This document shows, piece by piece, positions 16,476 to 26,718 of a stretch of 64,000 nt of DNA. This DNA comes from Strigops habroptila. Lineage: Eukaryota > Chordata > Aves > Psittaciformes > Psittacidae. Position numbers and translations under genes: made by a program. Under the pieces are notes generated by a model that was not told the DNA's origin, did not search any database, and saw nothing but the letters and a program-made list of their open reading frames with translations. The stretch spans positions 27,758,358 through 27,822,357 of the forward strand of contig NC_044301.2 in NCBI RefSeq assembly GCF_004027225.2. The letters are read 5' to 3'. Positions within the stretch are counted from its first letter, which is position 1. Each line of letters begins with the position of its first letter.

Positions 16476-18246
16476 GAATCATAGAATGGTTTGGCTTGGA
16501 AGGGACCATAAAGATCATCTAGTTCCAACCCCCCTGCCATGGGCAGGGACACCTCACACTAAACCATGTCGCCCAAGGCTCTGTCCAACCTGGCCTTGAA
16601 CACTGCCGGGGATGGGGCATCCACAACTTCTCTGGGCAACCTGTTCCAGTGTCTCACCACCCTCATAGTGAATAATTCCTTCCTAATGTCTAATCTATAT
16701 CTACCCTCTTTCAGTTTAAAGACATTCCCCCCTTGTCCTATCACTACATGCCCTTGTAAAAAGTCCCTCTCCAGATTTCCTGTAGGCCCCCTTTAGGTAC
16801 TGGAAGGCTGATGTAAGGTCTCCCAGAGTCTTCTCTTCTCCAAGCTCAACAAGCCCGACTCTCTCAGCCTGTCTTCAGGGGAAAGGTGCTCCAGCCCTCT
16901 GAGCATCTTCATGGCCCTCCTCTGGACTCGTTCAAGCAGGTCCACATCCTTCTTGTGTTGGGGGCTCCAGGGCCGAACACGGTACTCCAGGTGGGGTCTC
17001 ACAAGAGTGGAGTAGAAGGGCAGAATCACCTCCCTCGACCTGCTGGCCATGGTCCTGAGGAGAGACGACAATTGACCCTACACAATTCAATGTGAATCAA
17101 GCAGAAGCCACTTTATTGTTCCCACGATCCCTTTATATACAGAGTTTTCTATCTCTACATGCGGTCACGCGCCTTTTGATTGGTAAAAGCCCTCTTGCAC
17201 GAGGCAATCACGCGGCTCGGTAAGTGTCCTTATTGGATCACCTAATTCCTGGTGTTCTTCCCATGTATCCGACTGCAGATGTTTTCTTCCTCTTATCTTC
17301 TTCTTGGTATGCAGCTACGTGTTTAGAAGAAGCTCTCTGATGGCTGGTTCACATCCTCTTATCTTCTTCTTGGTATGCAGCTGCATGCTTAGAAGATGCC
17401 CTCATATGGCTGGCTCATCACATGTCCACTGTCCTCCAAATACAACCCCACATGGTCCTTTTGATGCAGCCCAGCATATGGTTGGCTTTCTGGGCTGCGA
17501 GCGCACACTGCCGGCTCATGTTGAGCTTTTCGTCAACCAACACCCCCAAGTCCTTCTCCTCAGGGCTGCTCTCAATCCAGTCTCTGCCCAGCCTGTAGTT
17601 GTGCTTGGGATTGCCCCAACCCAGGTGCAGGACCTTGCACTTCATATTGTTGAGCTTCATGAGGTTTGCACTGGCCCACCTCTCAAGCCTGTCGAGGTCC
17701 CTCTGGATGGCATCCCTTCCCTCCAGCGTGTGAACCGCACCACACAGCTTGGTGTCATCGGCAAACTTGCTGGTGGTGGACTCAATCCCACTGTCCATGT
17801 CACCAACAAAGATGTTAAACAGCGCCCGTCCCAATACCAACCACTGAGGAATGCCAATCGTCACTGATCTCCACTTGGACATCAAGCCATTGACTGCAAC
17901 ACTGATGGAGTGTGACCATCCAGGCAATTCCTTATCCACCAAGTGGTCCATCCATCAAATCCATGAATCTCCAATTTAGAGACAAGGATGTTGTGCAGGA
18001 CAGTGTCAAATACCTTGCACAAGTCCAGGTAGATGACGTCAGTCGCTCTTCCCTTATCCGCCAATGCCGTGGCCCCACCGTAGAAGGCGAACAAATTTGT
18101 CGGGCACCATTTGCCATTAGTGAAGCCATGCTGGCTGTCGCCAATCACCCCCTTATTGACCATGTGCCTTAGCATAGTTTCCAGGAGGATCTGCGCCAGG
18201 ATCTTGCTGGGCGCTGAGGTAAGACTGACTGGTCTGTAGTTCCCCA
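16476..18246 (-). mobile_element. CR1 LINE 3' part, split by an LTR insertion
   Basis: Starts at the tail (gaatcatagaatgg, reverse complement of the ATTCTATG tail). It covers the 3' UTR and the RT C-terminal region, then is interrupted at 17056-17450 by an LTR, and continues through the RT core to 18246, where another LTR fragment cuts it. The coding content is broken: frames at 16559-16744, 16793-17071, 17418-17951 and 17882-18247 (all minus) are pieces of one RT. FADDT is still readable in the 17418-17951 piece. Confidence 0.88.
17056..17450 (-). mobile_element. Solo LTR of a second ERV family, nested in CR1
   Basis: A 395-bp insertion in the CR1, flanked by the 8-bp repeat catggtcc (17048-17055 and 17451-17458), part of which may be chance. 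It runs TGGGGTTG to CCTCA on the minus strand. It has a TATATAAAG box (plus-strand complement near 17131-17139) and an AATAAA about 15-20 bp downstream (17112-17117), a compact arrangement seen in alpharetrovirus-like LTRs. The U3 holds a 66-bp tandem duplication (17289-17354 and 17355-17421). No internal viral sequence remains. Confidence 0.8.
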
Positions 18247-18341
18247 TTGTCGTGGTTTAAGCCGAGCTGGTAACTCAGAACCACGCAGCCGCTCGATCGC
18301 TACCCCCCACCCTTTCTTTCCCCCCCACTCCCGGAGCGGCG
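18247..18341 (-). mobile_element. LTR fragment of the main ERV family
   Basis: About 95 bp matching the start (plus strand) of the main LTR: tgtcgtggtttaagccgagc through the C-rich run and ctcccggag. It is then cut and joined directly to an unrelated CR1 copy on the plus strand. It marks a rearrangement joint between two oppositely oriented CR1 pieces. Confidence 0.85.
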
Positions 18342-19325
18342 TTCCTCAGGGGTCAGTACTGAGACGGGTGCTGTTTAATATCTTTGTCAGCGACTTGGAC
18401 AGTGGGATTGAATGCACCCTCAGCAAGATTGCTGATGACACCAAGCTGTGTGGTGCGGTTCACATGCTGGAGGGAAGTGATGCCATCCAGAGGGACCTCG
18501 ACAGGCTTGAGAGGTGGGCCAGTGCAAACCTCATGAAGCTCAACAATATGAAGTGCAAGGTCCTGCACCTGGGTTGGGGCAATCCCAAGCACAACTACAG
18601 GCTGGGCAGAGACTGGATTGAGAGCAGCCCTGAGGAGAAGGACTTGGGGGTGTTGGTTGATGGAAAGCTCAACATGAGCTGGCAGTATGCGCTCGCAGCC
18701 CAGAAAGCCAACCATATGCTGGGCTGCATCAAAAGGACCATGGCCAGCAGGTCGAGGGAGGTGATTCTGCCCTTCTACTCCACTCTTGTGAGACCCTAAC
18801 TGGAGTATTGCATTCAGCTTTGGGGCCACGTCCCTCTTGTGTTGGGGGAGCTGTTAGAGTGAGTCCAGAGAAGGGCCACAAAGGTGATCAGAGGGCTGGA
18901 GCACCTTTCCCCTGAAGACAGGCTGAGAGAGTTGGGCTTGTTCAGCCTGGAGAAGAAAAGGCTCTGGGGACACCTTACAGCAGCCTCCCAATACCTAAAG
19001 GGTGCCTACAAGAAATCTGGAGAGGGACTTTTTACAAGGGCATGTAGTGACAGGACAAGGGGGAATGGCTTTTAGATGAAAGAGGGTAGATTTAGATTAG
19101 ACGTTAGGAAGGAGGAAATTCTTTACTATGAGGGTGGTGAGACACTGGAACAGGTTGCCCAGAGAAGTTGTGAATACCCCATCCCTCAAAGTGTTCAAGG
19201 CCAGGTTGGACGGGGCTTTGAACAACCTGGTCTGGTGGAAGGTGTCCCTGCCCATGGCAGCAGGGGGGTTGGAACTAGATTATCTTTAAGGTCCCTTCCA
19301 ACCTGAAGCATTCTGTGATTCTATG
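18342..19325 (+). mobile_element. CR1 LINE 3' part
   Basis: Begins abruptly in the RT core (gttcctcaggggtcagtactg), contains an RT piece (18368-18799, with a FADDT-equivalent changed to IADDT) and a C-terminal piece (18884-19075), and ends with the 3' UTR and tail near 19311-19325. Stops and frameshifts break the frame after VRP near 18799 and at the TAG near 19073. It is very similar, inverted, to the CR1 at 17460-17850. Confidence 0.88.
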
Positions 19326-20330
19326 AAGCAGCAGTATTCCATTAATTGCTTATGATTAGGAGCTCCGGAGAAGGCACGTTCCGCAGTGGAGCAGGGGCTC
19401 ACAGCGGACAGCGGCGTAGAAGAGAGTTCCTGAGCCAGAGAAACCCAGGAGAGTGCCGGGAACCGGATGCTCACACAATATTGGCTGAGGTGGCGTGGGC
19501 GGGGCCAGGAATAACGGCGCCCCCACTCCCACCAAGGGCAGTCCTAGGGAGTGTGGCAAGCAGGGCATGGTGTGGCAGTTTAGGCAGAAGGGTGCCTCCT
19601 TGAAGGAGGGACATTCCACAGGCCGTCTGCACGGGTCGGGGTACACATCCTACCTGACGCTTAGTGGAGAATGGTGGGCAGTCGTTGAAAGCAAAGGCTG
19701 CAGCTCCAGGGAAGGGTTCTGCATCATCTACGCTGGTGGTGGCCTTCACTCAGACTCAGGGAGAGGCTGCAGGAGGTGCCTAGAGCTTTCTCTTGGGGCA
19801 GGGACAGGCAGCAGACCTGCCTGCAGACGGTGTGCCCAGGTGGAGGACCTCCTGCAGCAAGTGGCTAAGCTGCAGGAGGTGGTGAGGGGGTTGTGTAGCA
19901 TCGGGGAGGCTGAGAATAAGTTAGATAGCTGTTTCCAAGCATGGTTGGCAACAGAGCCACAGCCAAATGCCCCCAGCAGACCACACAGAAGGGAGCGGGG
20001 GGCCTATAATGAAGGGGAATGGAAGCTTGCAATGGCAAGGACCCAAAGGAGGAAGACTTCCCCCAAAGCCAGAGGTGCCCTTGCAGAACCCATTCGTTGC
20101 TTTGCAAACCAATAATGAAAGACCCATCGCAGCAGGAAAGACACTGGAGATGAAGATGGCAGCCCAATGTGCACCCCAAATAACAAGCACAACTAGGAAA
20201 AGGTGACGAGTGATAGTAGAAAGCATCCATTTGCTGGCCTGATGTGCTCTCCAGAAAGGTGTGCTGCCTACCGGGGGCTCACATCAGGGATGTTACATCA
20301 GGACTACGGAGCCTCATGCAGCCAAGTGAC
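19326..20330 (+). mobile_element. CR1 LINE 5' region with ORF1
   Basis: The GC-rich start (about 19360-19760) fits a CR1 5' UTR. A 206-codon frame at 19495-20115 includes CRRC followed by a leucine-heptad stretch (VEDLLQQVAKLQE), as in CR1 ORF1 proteins, which bind nucleic acid. A second piece of ORF1-like sequence is in another frame at 19967-20206, so ORF1 is frameshifted. The element continues after a nested CR1 fragment (20573-20849) and after an LTR (21480-24226), making this the only CR1 here with its 5' end. The exact 5' end is uncertain. Confidence 0.75.
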
Positions 20331-20572
20331 TATTAATGGTTTTAAACTGAAAAAGGAGAGATTCAGGCTGCATGTGAGGAAATAATTCTTTACAAGGGTG
20401 GTAACATACTGGCACAGGTTGCCCAGAGAGGTAGTAGATGCACCATCCGTGGAGACATTTATGGCCAGGCTGGATGTGATTCTGGGAAACCTGATCTAGA
20501 TGAAGATGTCCCTGCTCATTGCAGGAGGGTTGGACTAGATGACCTTTAAAGGTCCCTTCCAACCCATACTAT
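20331..20572 (+). mobile_element. Short CR1 3'-end fragment nested in a larger CR1
   Basis: About 240 bp with the typical CR1 3' terminus (gtgaggaaataattctttac, gttgcccagagaggtagtag, then gaccttt-aaaggtcccttccaaccc) and a degraded tail. It interrupts the CR1 that runs 19326-24226. Confidence 0.8.
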
Positions 20573-20849
20573 TTTATGATTATCTGCTGCTGTTTCACAT
20601 GGGCACAACAGAGCCAGGAGCAGTGTGGACTATCAAGAAGGATCGCAGAGCCCTACGAGCGGTGGTCAAGGACTCTGGAGCACAGGTAGTTTTCTCATCA
20701 GTCTTCCTGGTCAAAGGGAATGAGATTGAAGGGGCGAGTCGAATCTGGCAAATCAACGAATGGTTATGGGACTGGTGCCACAGCCAGGGGTTTGGCTACC
20801 TAGACCATGGAACTCATTTTGAGAAACCTGGTCTCCTGGGGTCCACCTC
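20573..20849 (+). mobile_element. CR1 LINE, region before ORF2
   Basis: Matches 10430-10660 of the better preserved CR1 (aagaaggactacagagccct-type sequence). It continues the element started at 19326 and resumes at 21480 after the solo LTR. Confidence 0.8.
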
Positions 20850-21479
20850 TGTCATGGTTTAAGCCCAGCCGGTAACTCAGAACTACGCAGCCGTTTGCTC
20901 ACAACCCCCGTTCCCCCCACCCCCACCCACCGGGTGGGATGGGGAGGAGAATCGAAAGAATGTAAACCCCACAGGTTGAGATAAGAACAGTCCAGTAACT
21001 AAGGTATAATACAAAACCACTACTACTACCACCAATAATAATAATGATAAGGGAAATCACAAGGGGAGAGAATATAAAACTAAAAGGGGAAAGGAAAAAA
21101 AACAATAAACTGAAGTGATGCACAATACGATTGCTCACCACCCGCTGACCAATACCCAGCCCGACCCAAGCAGCAATCTGGGCCTTCCGGGTAACTCCCC
21201 CCACTTTCTATACTGGGCACGACACGCTACATGGTATGGAATACCCCTTTGGCTAGTTTGGGTCAGGTGTCCTGCCTCTGCTTCCTCCTGGCTTCCTGTG
21301 CCCCTCCTCACTGGCAGAGCATGAGAGACTGAAAAGTCCTTGATCAGGGTAAGTGCTACTTAGCAACAACTAAAAACATTGGTGTATTATCAGCACTGTT
21401 CTCAGACTAAAGCCAAAACACAGCACTGCACCAGCTACTAGGAAGGAGAAAAATAACTGTTACAGCTGAACCCAGGACA
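20850..21479 (-). mobile_element. Solo LTR, main ERV family, with 5-bp target duplication
   Basis: 630 bp, tgtcatggtttaagccc ... gaacccaggaca on the plus strand, so minus-oriented. The flanks are ACCTC at 20845-20849 and ACCTC at 21480-21484, a clean 5-bp target duplication that splits the CR1 precisely. The TATA region is degenerate (tttctatactgggc on the plus strand). Confidence 0.92.
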
Positions 21480-24226
21480 ACCTCTCAGAGAAAGGGCTTG
21501 CCAAGCTGGTGAAGAAGGCTTTAAGCTGAAGTTGCCAGGGGAGGGGAACCTCAATCCATCCCACTCCTACCAGTTTGGTGCCAGTAGGAGATGCCAAGAG
21601 CCTGGAGACGGAACACGGGTAAGCATTGTCCACCTGAAGAGCAGTACAAAGGTCTTCCAGCCACTCCAGCCAATAAGCCAGCATCATCAGGGGCCCAACT
21701 GAAATGCCTCTATGCCAATGCACGTAGCATGGGGAACAAGCAAGAGGAGTTAGAAGCGTGTGCACACCTGAAGGGCTACGACCTTGTTGGCATCACGGGG
21801 ATGTGGTGGGATGCCTCCTATGACTAGTGTTGGAATGGAAGGATACAGGCTCGTCAGGAAAGACAGGCTGGGGAGCTCCTCCTGGGAATGGATGAGGACC
21901 CAACCAAGAGCTTATGGGTCAGGATTAAAGGGAGGGACATCACAGTGGGGGTCTGCTACAGGCCACCCAGCCAGGAAGACTGAGTGGATGACGCCTTCTA
22001 TAGACAGATAGGTGCGGCCTCATGTTCGCAAGCCCTGGTCCTCATGGGGGACTTCAACCACCCCAATATCTGTTGGAGGGACAAAACAGCAGGGCACAAG
22101 CAATCCAGGAGGTTCCTGGAATGTGTTGATGATAACTTCCTTCTCCAAGTGATAGAGGAACCAATGAGGAGGGGGGCTATGCTGGACCTTAGAATCACCA
22201 ACAGGGAGGGGCTGGTGGGGAATGTGAAGCTGGAGGCAGCCTTGGCTGCGGTGACCATGAAATGGTGGAGTTTGAGAACCTTAGGGTGGTGAGGATGGTG
22301 CACAGCAAGCTTGCTGCCCTGGACTTCAGGAGAGTGGATTTAGGCCCCTTGAGGGATCTCCATGGTGGAGGACCATGGGCTATAGCCCTAGAGGGAAGAG
22401 GAGCCCAAGACAGCTAGTTAATATTCAAGGATTACCTCCTCCAAGCTTAGGAGCGATGCATCCAAAGTGGATGCATCTTTGCATCTTTTGATTTTGGGCA
22501 AGAACACCAGGAGGATGGCATGGATGAACAAGGAGCTCTTGGAAAAACTCCAGCATAAAAAGGAGGCCTACAGAGGGTGGAAGCAAGGATGGGTAGCCTG
22601 GGAAGAATATAGAGAAATAGTCAGAGTAGCCAGGGATCAGGTTAGGAAAGCTAAAGCCCTAACAAAACTCAACGTGGGCAGGGACATTAAGGGCAACAAG
22701 AAAAACTTCTATAGGTGCATTGGGGATAAAAGGAAGATGAAGGAAAATGTGGGCCCCCTCCAGGGTAAAACAGGAGACCTAGTTACCCAGGAGACATGGA
22801 GAAGGTCAAGGTACTCAACAACTTTTTTGCCTCAGTCTTCACCAGCAAGAGCTCCAACCACACCGTCCAAGTTGCAGAAGGCAAGGGCTGGGACTGGGAG
22901 AATGAAGAACTGCCTGCTGTAGGAGATCAAGTTCGAGATCATCTAAGGAGCCTGAAGGTGCACAAGTACATGGGACCTGACAAGATGCATCTGCAGGTCC
23001 TGAGGGAACTGGCGGATGAAGTTGCCAAGCCGTTATCCATCAGATTTGAGAAGTCATGGCAGTCTGAAGTTCCCGCTGACTGGAAAAGGGGAAATGTAAG
23101 CCCCATTTTTAAAAAGGGAAAAAAGGAAGACCAAGGAAACTACAGACCAGTCAGTCTCATCTCAGTGCCCGGCAAGATCCTGGAGCAGATCCTCCTGGAA
23201 ACTATGCTAAGGCACACGGAAAACAGAGAGGTGATTGGTGACAGCGAACATTGCTTCACTAATGGCAAATTGTGCCCGACAAATTTGGTGGCCTTCTACG
23301 ATGGGGCCACAGCATTGGTGGATAAGGGAAGAGCAACTGATGTCATCTACCTGGACTCGTACAAGGCACTTGCCACTGTCCTGCACAACATCCTTGTCCC
23401 TAAACTGGAAAGGCATGGGTTTGATGGATGGACCACTTGGTGGATTGGATGGATGGTCGTACTCAAAAGTGTTGTGGTCAATGGCTCGATGTCCAAGTGG
23501 AGACCAGTGATGATTGGTGTTCCTCAGGGGTTGGTATTGGGACCAGTGCTGTTTAACATCTTTTTGGTGACATGGACAGTGGGATTGAATGCACCCTCAG
23601 CATGTTTGCCGATGACACCAAGCTGTGTGGTGCAGTCGACACGCTGGAGGGAAGGGATGCCATCCAGAGGGACCTTGACATGCTTGAGAGGTGGGCCAGT
23701 GCGAACCTCATGAAGTTAAAAAAGGCTAAGTGCAAGGTCCTGCACCTGGGTGGGGGCAATCCCAAGCACAACTACGGGCTGGGTGGAGACTGGATTGAGA
23801 GCAGCCCTGAGGAGGACGACTTGGGGGTGTTTATTGGTAAACTCAATATGAGCAGGCAGCGTGTGCTTGCAGCACAGAAAACCAACTGTATGCTGGGCTG
23901 CATCAAAAGGAGTGTAGCCAGCTCTCATGAGACCCCATCTGGAGTACTGGATTCGGCGCTGGGGCCTCCAACGCAAGAAAGATGTGGAGCTGTTAGAGCA
24001 AGTCCAGAGGAGGACCACGAAGATGATCAGATGGCTGGAGCACCTCTCCTATGAAGACAGGCTGAGAGAGCTGGGCTTGTTCAGCCTGGAGCAGAGAAGG
24101 CTCCGGGGAGATCTTATTGCAGCCTTCTGCTACCTAAAGGGTGCCTACAAGAAATCTGGAGAGGGACTTTGTACAAGGGCATGTAGCGAGAGGACAAGGG
24201 GGATGCCCCATCCCTGGGAGTGTCTC
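21480..24226 (+). mobile_element. CR1 LINE ORF2 region, decayed
   Basis: The continuation of the CR1 at 19326. Endonuclease pieces lie at 21591-21827, 21984-22292 (GDFNHPNICW intact) and 22467-22922. RT pieces are at 22796-23713 and 23572-24054 (ADDT present). At least four frameshifts or stops separate them. The 3' end has an internal deletion near 24200 and no tail. Clearly older than the copy at 10365. Confidence 0.88.
22796..23713 (+). pseudogene. CR1 reverse transcriptase fragment
   Basis: 305 codons covering the RT fingers and palm: [24 protein letters not shown], and a changed palm motif YLDSYKALA in place of [22 protein letters not shown] follows. The frame then shifts, and FADDTKLCG is read in another frame from 23572. 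Non-functional. Confidence 0.85.
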
Positions 24227-25627
24227 TGCTCCACCCAAACAGAACCACATCTGCTCAAAGCCTGAACTTCACACAGCTCCAGAAATTTTAGGCTAGTCTA
24301 ACCTGCTTCTCTTCATTACTGAGAAAAGGATCTGAAGCATGATCAGCCAGACCCAATAGGCTGTGCTTTGCTTGCTTAAATCCTCTGCTCATGAGAAATC
24401 TTCTGTCTCTGTCATCTTGACAGAATAGAAAGAAAACATAATTAAGTGTGCAGAAATTCCAATGAAGATCCCAAACACGCCAATGTCATCTCAGTTATAC
24501 TGCTCTCCAGTGACCATGATAGTAAAATTGTAGGGGCAGAGAATATGAACAGAAGGAGCCAGGATGAGTATTATTAATTGCACAAACACTCCTGTCGAGC
24601 CAAGTTCCTCAAACCCAAGTAACTTTGCCTTTTGGGCGTAAATGATCTATTTGCCTCCTTTGGTTAGGTATTTATAATCAAACACATTAACATGCTCTTC
24701 AGTACCTAAATTCCACTATTATGTGATTTCATTGTGGACTGAATTTTCCCTAATTAAGTCTTACTCGCAAGAATCTACAGTAGCTTCCCCATACTCACAC
24801 ATTTTCTTACTGATTTCAGTGACTAGTTTGAAATAATGTTAGGTAACATGCAAGGCCAAACTTTAACAGGGATGGGATTGGTGAAACGAATACTTTGCTA
24901 AACATGTTCATGTCATGGAAGGAACGTGAATGATCATGCATCTAGAAGCTCACTTGTCACTAATGTAATGAGTCCTCTGGCTGTACGTGAGATACTTTCC
25001 TGTGTCTGGCACGATCCCAAACATTTTTAATTTTTACCTAGTCATACATCTTCAGTGATCCATATGAACTTACCTTTAATTACCATGAAATCTTCTGTAC
25101 TACTTTCAAGATAAACTCTATGTCTTTTTTCATAACTTAATTTTATTGAACATCCTCTTAAAAGCAACAGTAGCATTTCTGCAACATATTCTAAACAAAA
25201 CAGAGTCAGCTATATAATCTCTACCATGAACTTTTCTTGCATGTTTATCTCCACCTACTGAAGATGTGCTCAGAAGTACGTAGGAAGGCTACAGCTTAAC
25301 AGATAGCAAGTCAATTTAGGTCCCCCTAAATGAATACACCCAACAAAAAACAAGTATTTGACAATTAGGTTGTGGCTATGACTTCATCCTTACACATCCA
25401 GAGGTAATGGCTGAAAATGCTTGAGGTTTTCCCCACCAAGCCTTCAAACGCAAAGGAGATCTTCACAGTTGAGAGAGGGGGGGGGGGGGGGGGATTTTGC
25501 CTAAACTCCCCCAAAGGAAGACTATTTTAGAACATGAGAATTTGCAAAGGAAACAACATATTAGAATTCTACTGAGACGGGGTCAAACGCACAAACTGGA
25601 GTTAAAAGTCAAAGACAGATCGCTTAC
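24227..25627. other. Intron sequence with a G17 run
   Basis: 1.4 kb of AT-rich DNA without recognised exons. The notable feature is an uninterrupted G run at 25477-25493 preceded by GAGAGA. Confidence 0.6.
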
Positions 25628-26331
25628 TTGTTTCAGCTAGCAACTAGAATACCACACAGCTGCTTGCTCACTCTACCCCCTATCCCAGTGGGATGGGGAG
25701 GAGAATCGGAAAAAAGATAAAACCTGTGGGTTAAGAACAGTTTAATAATTGAAGTGCAATTTATTATTATTAATAATAATGACAACATAGGTAACAAAAA
25801 AGAGAAAGAGAGAAAACTCAAAAAACCCAAAACAAGTTTAATAGTTGAAATAAAGTACAATACTACACTACTACTACTAAAGGGAAATAACAAAGAGAGA
25901 GAAAACTAAAAAAAACCAAACCAACCCAAACCAACAAACCCAAAACCACCAAAACCAAAACAAACCACCAAACCCAAACAAACAACAGGGATGCTCACCA
26001 CCTGCTGACTGATGCCCAGCCAGTCCCCGAGCAGCGATCGGCCCCTTCCATTCAATTCCTCCCAGTTTACATGCTGGGCATGACGTGCTGTGGGATGGAA
26101 TACCCCTTTGGCTAGTTTGGGTCAGGTGTCCTGTCTCTGCTCCCTCCTGGCTTCTTGTGCCCCTCCTCACTGGCAGAGCATGAGAGACTGAAAAGTCCTT
26201 GATCGGGGTAAATGCTATTTAGCAACAACTAAAACATCAGTGTATCAGCATTGTTCCCAGACTAAAGCCAAAACACAGCACTGTATCAGCAACTAGGAAG
26301 AAATATAATCGTTATAGCTGAACCCAGGACA
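25628..26331 (-). mobile_element. LTR, main ERV family, degraded and expanded
   Basis: The plus-strand end gctgaacccaggaca at 26317-26331 is clear; the start (gtttcagctagcaactag near 25628) has diverged. The middle is longer than in other copies. It has a second copy-like block (aagtgcaatttattatt ... gaaataaagtacaatac) and an A/C-only tract at about 25905-25987. No target duplication was found. Confidence 0.75.
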
Positions 26332-26504
26332 CTATCCAGGCTAAAACCAGGATAAAGGTAATGTCTTTTACTAAAAAGCATATATATATATTTTTTTTTT
26401 CAAATCCCTCCTGCACTACTAACTTTCACCATGGTATCTGCATCCTGGATTAAGAAAATGGCTATCATTTTACATAGCTTTTCTTCGCATACCAACAGTT
26501 ATAG

Positions 26505-26718
26505 AATAGAACCATAGAATAGTTGGGGTCGGAAGGGACCTTCAAAGGTCATCTAGTCCAACCCCCCCTGCAATGAGCAGGGACATCTTCAACTAGATCA
26601 GATTTCCCAGAATCACATCCAGCTTGGACTTGAATGTCTCTGGGGATGGCGCATCCACCACCTCTCTGGGCAACCTGTGCCAGGATTTTACCACCCTCAC
26701 TGTAAAAAATTTCTTAAT
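26505..26718 (-). mobile_element. CR1 3'-end fragment
   Basis: About 210 bp of CR1 3' terminus: agaaccatagaatag tail complement, gaccttcaaaggtcatctag, then gtgcaccacctctctgggcaacctg-type sequence. It is cut at 26718 by the tail of the next CR1, which appears to have inserted into it. The 26332-26504 stretch to its left is short AT-rich DNA. Confidence 0.85.
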
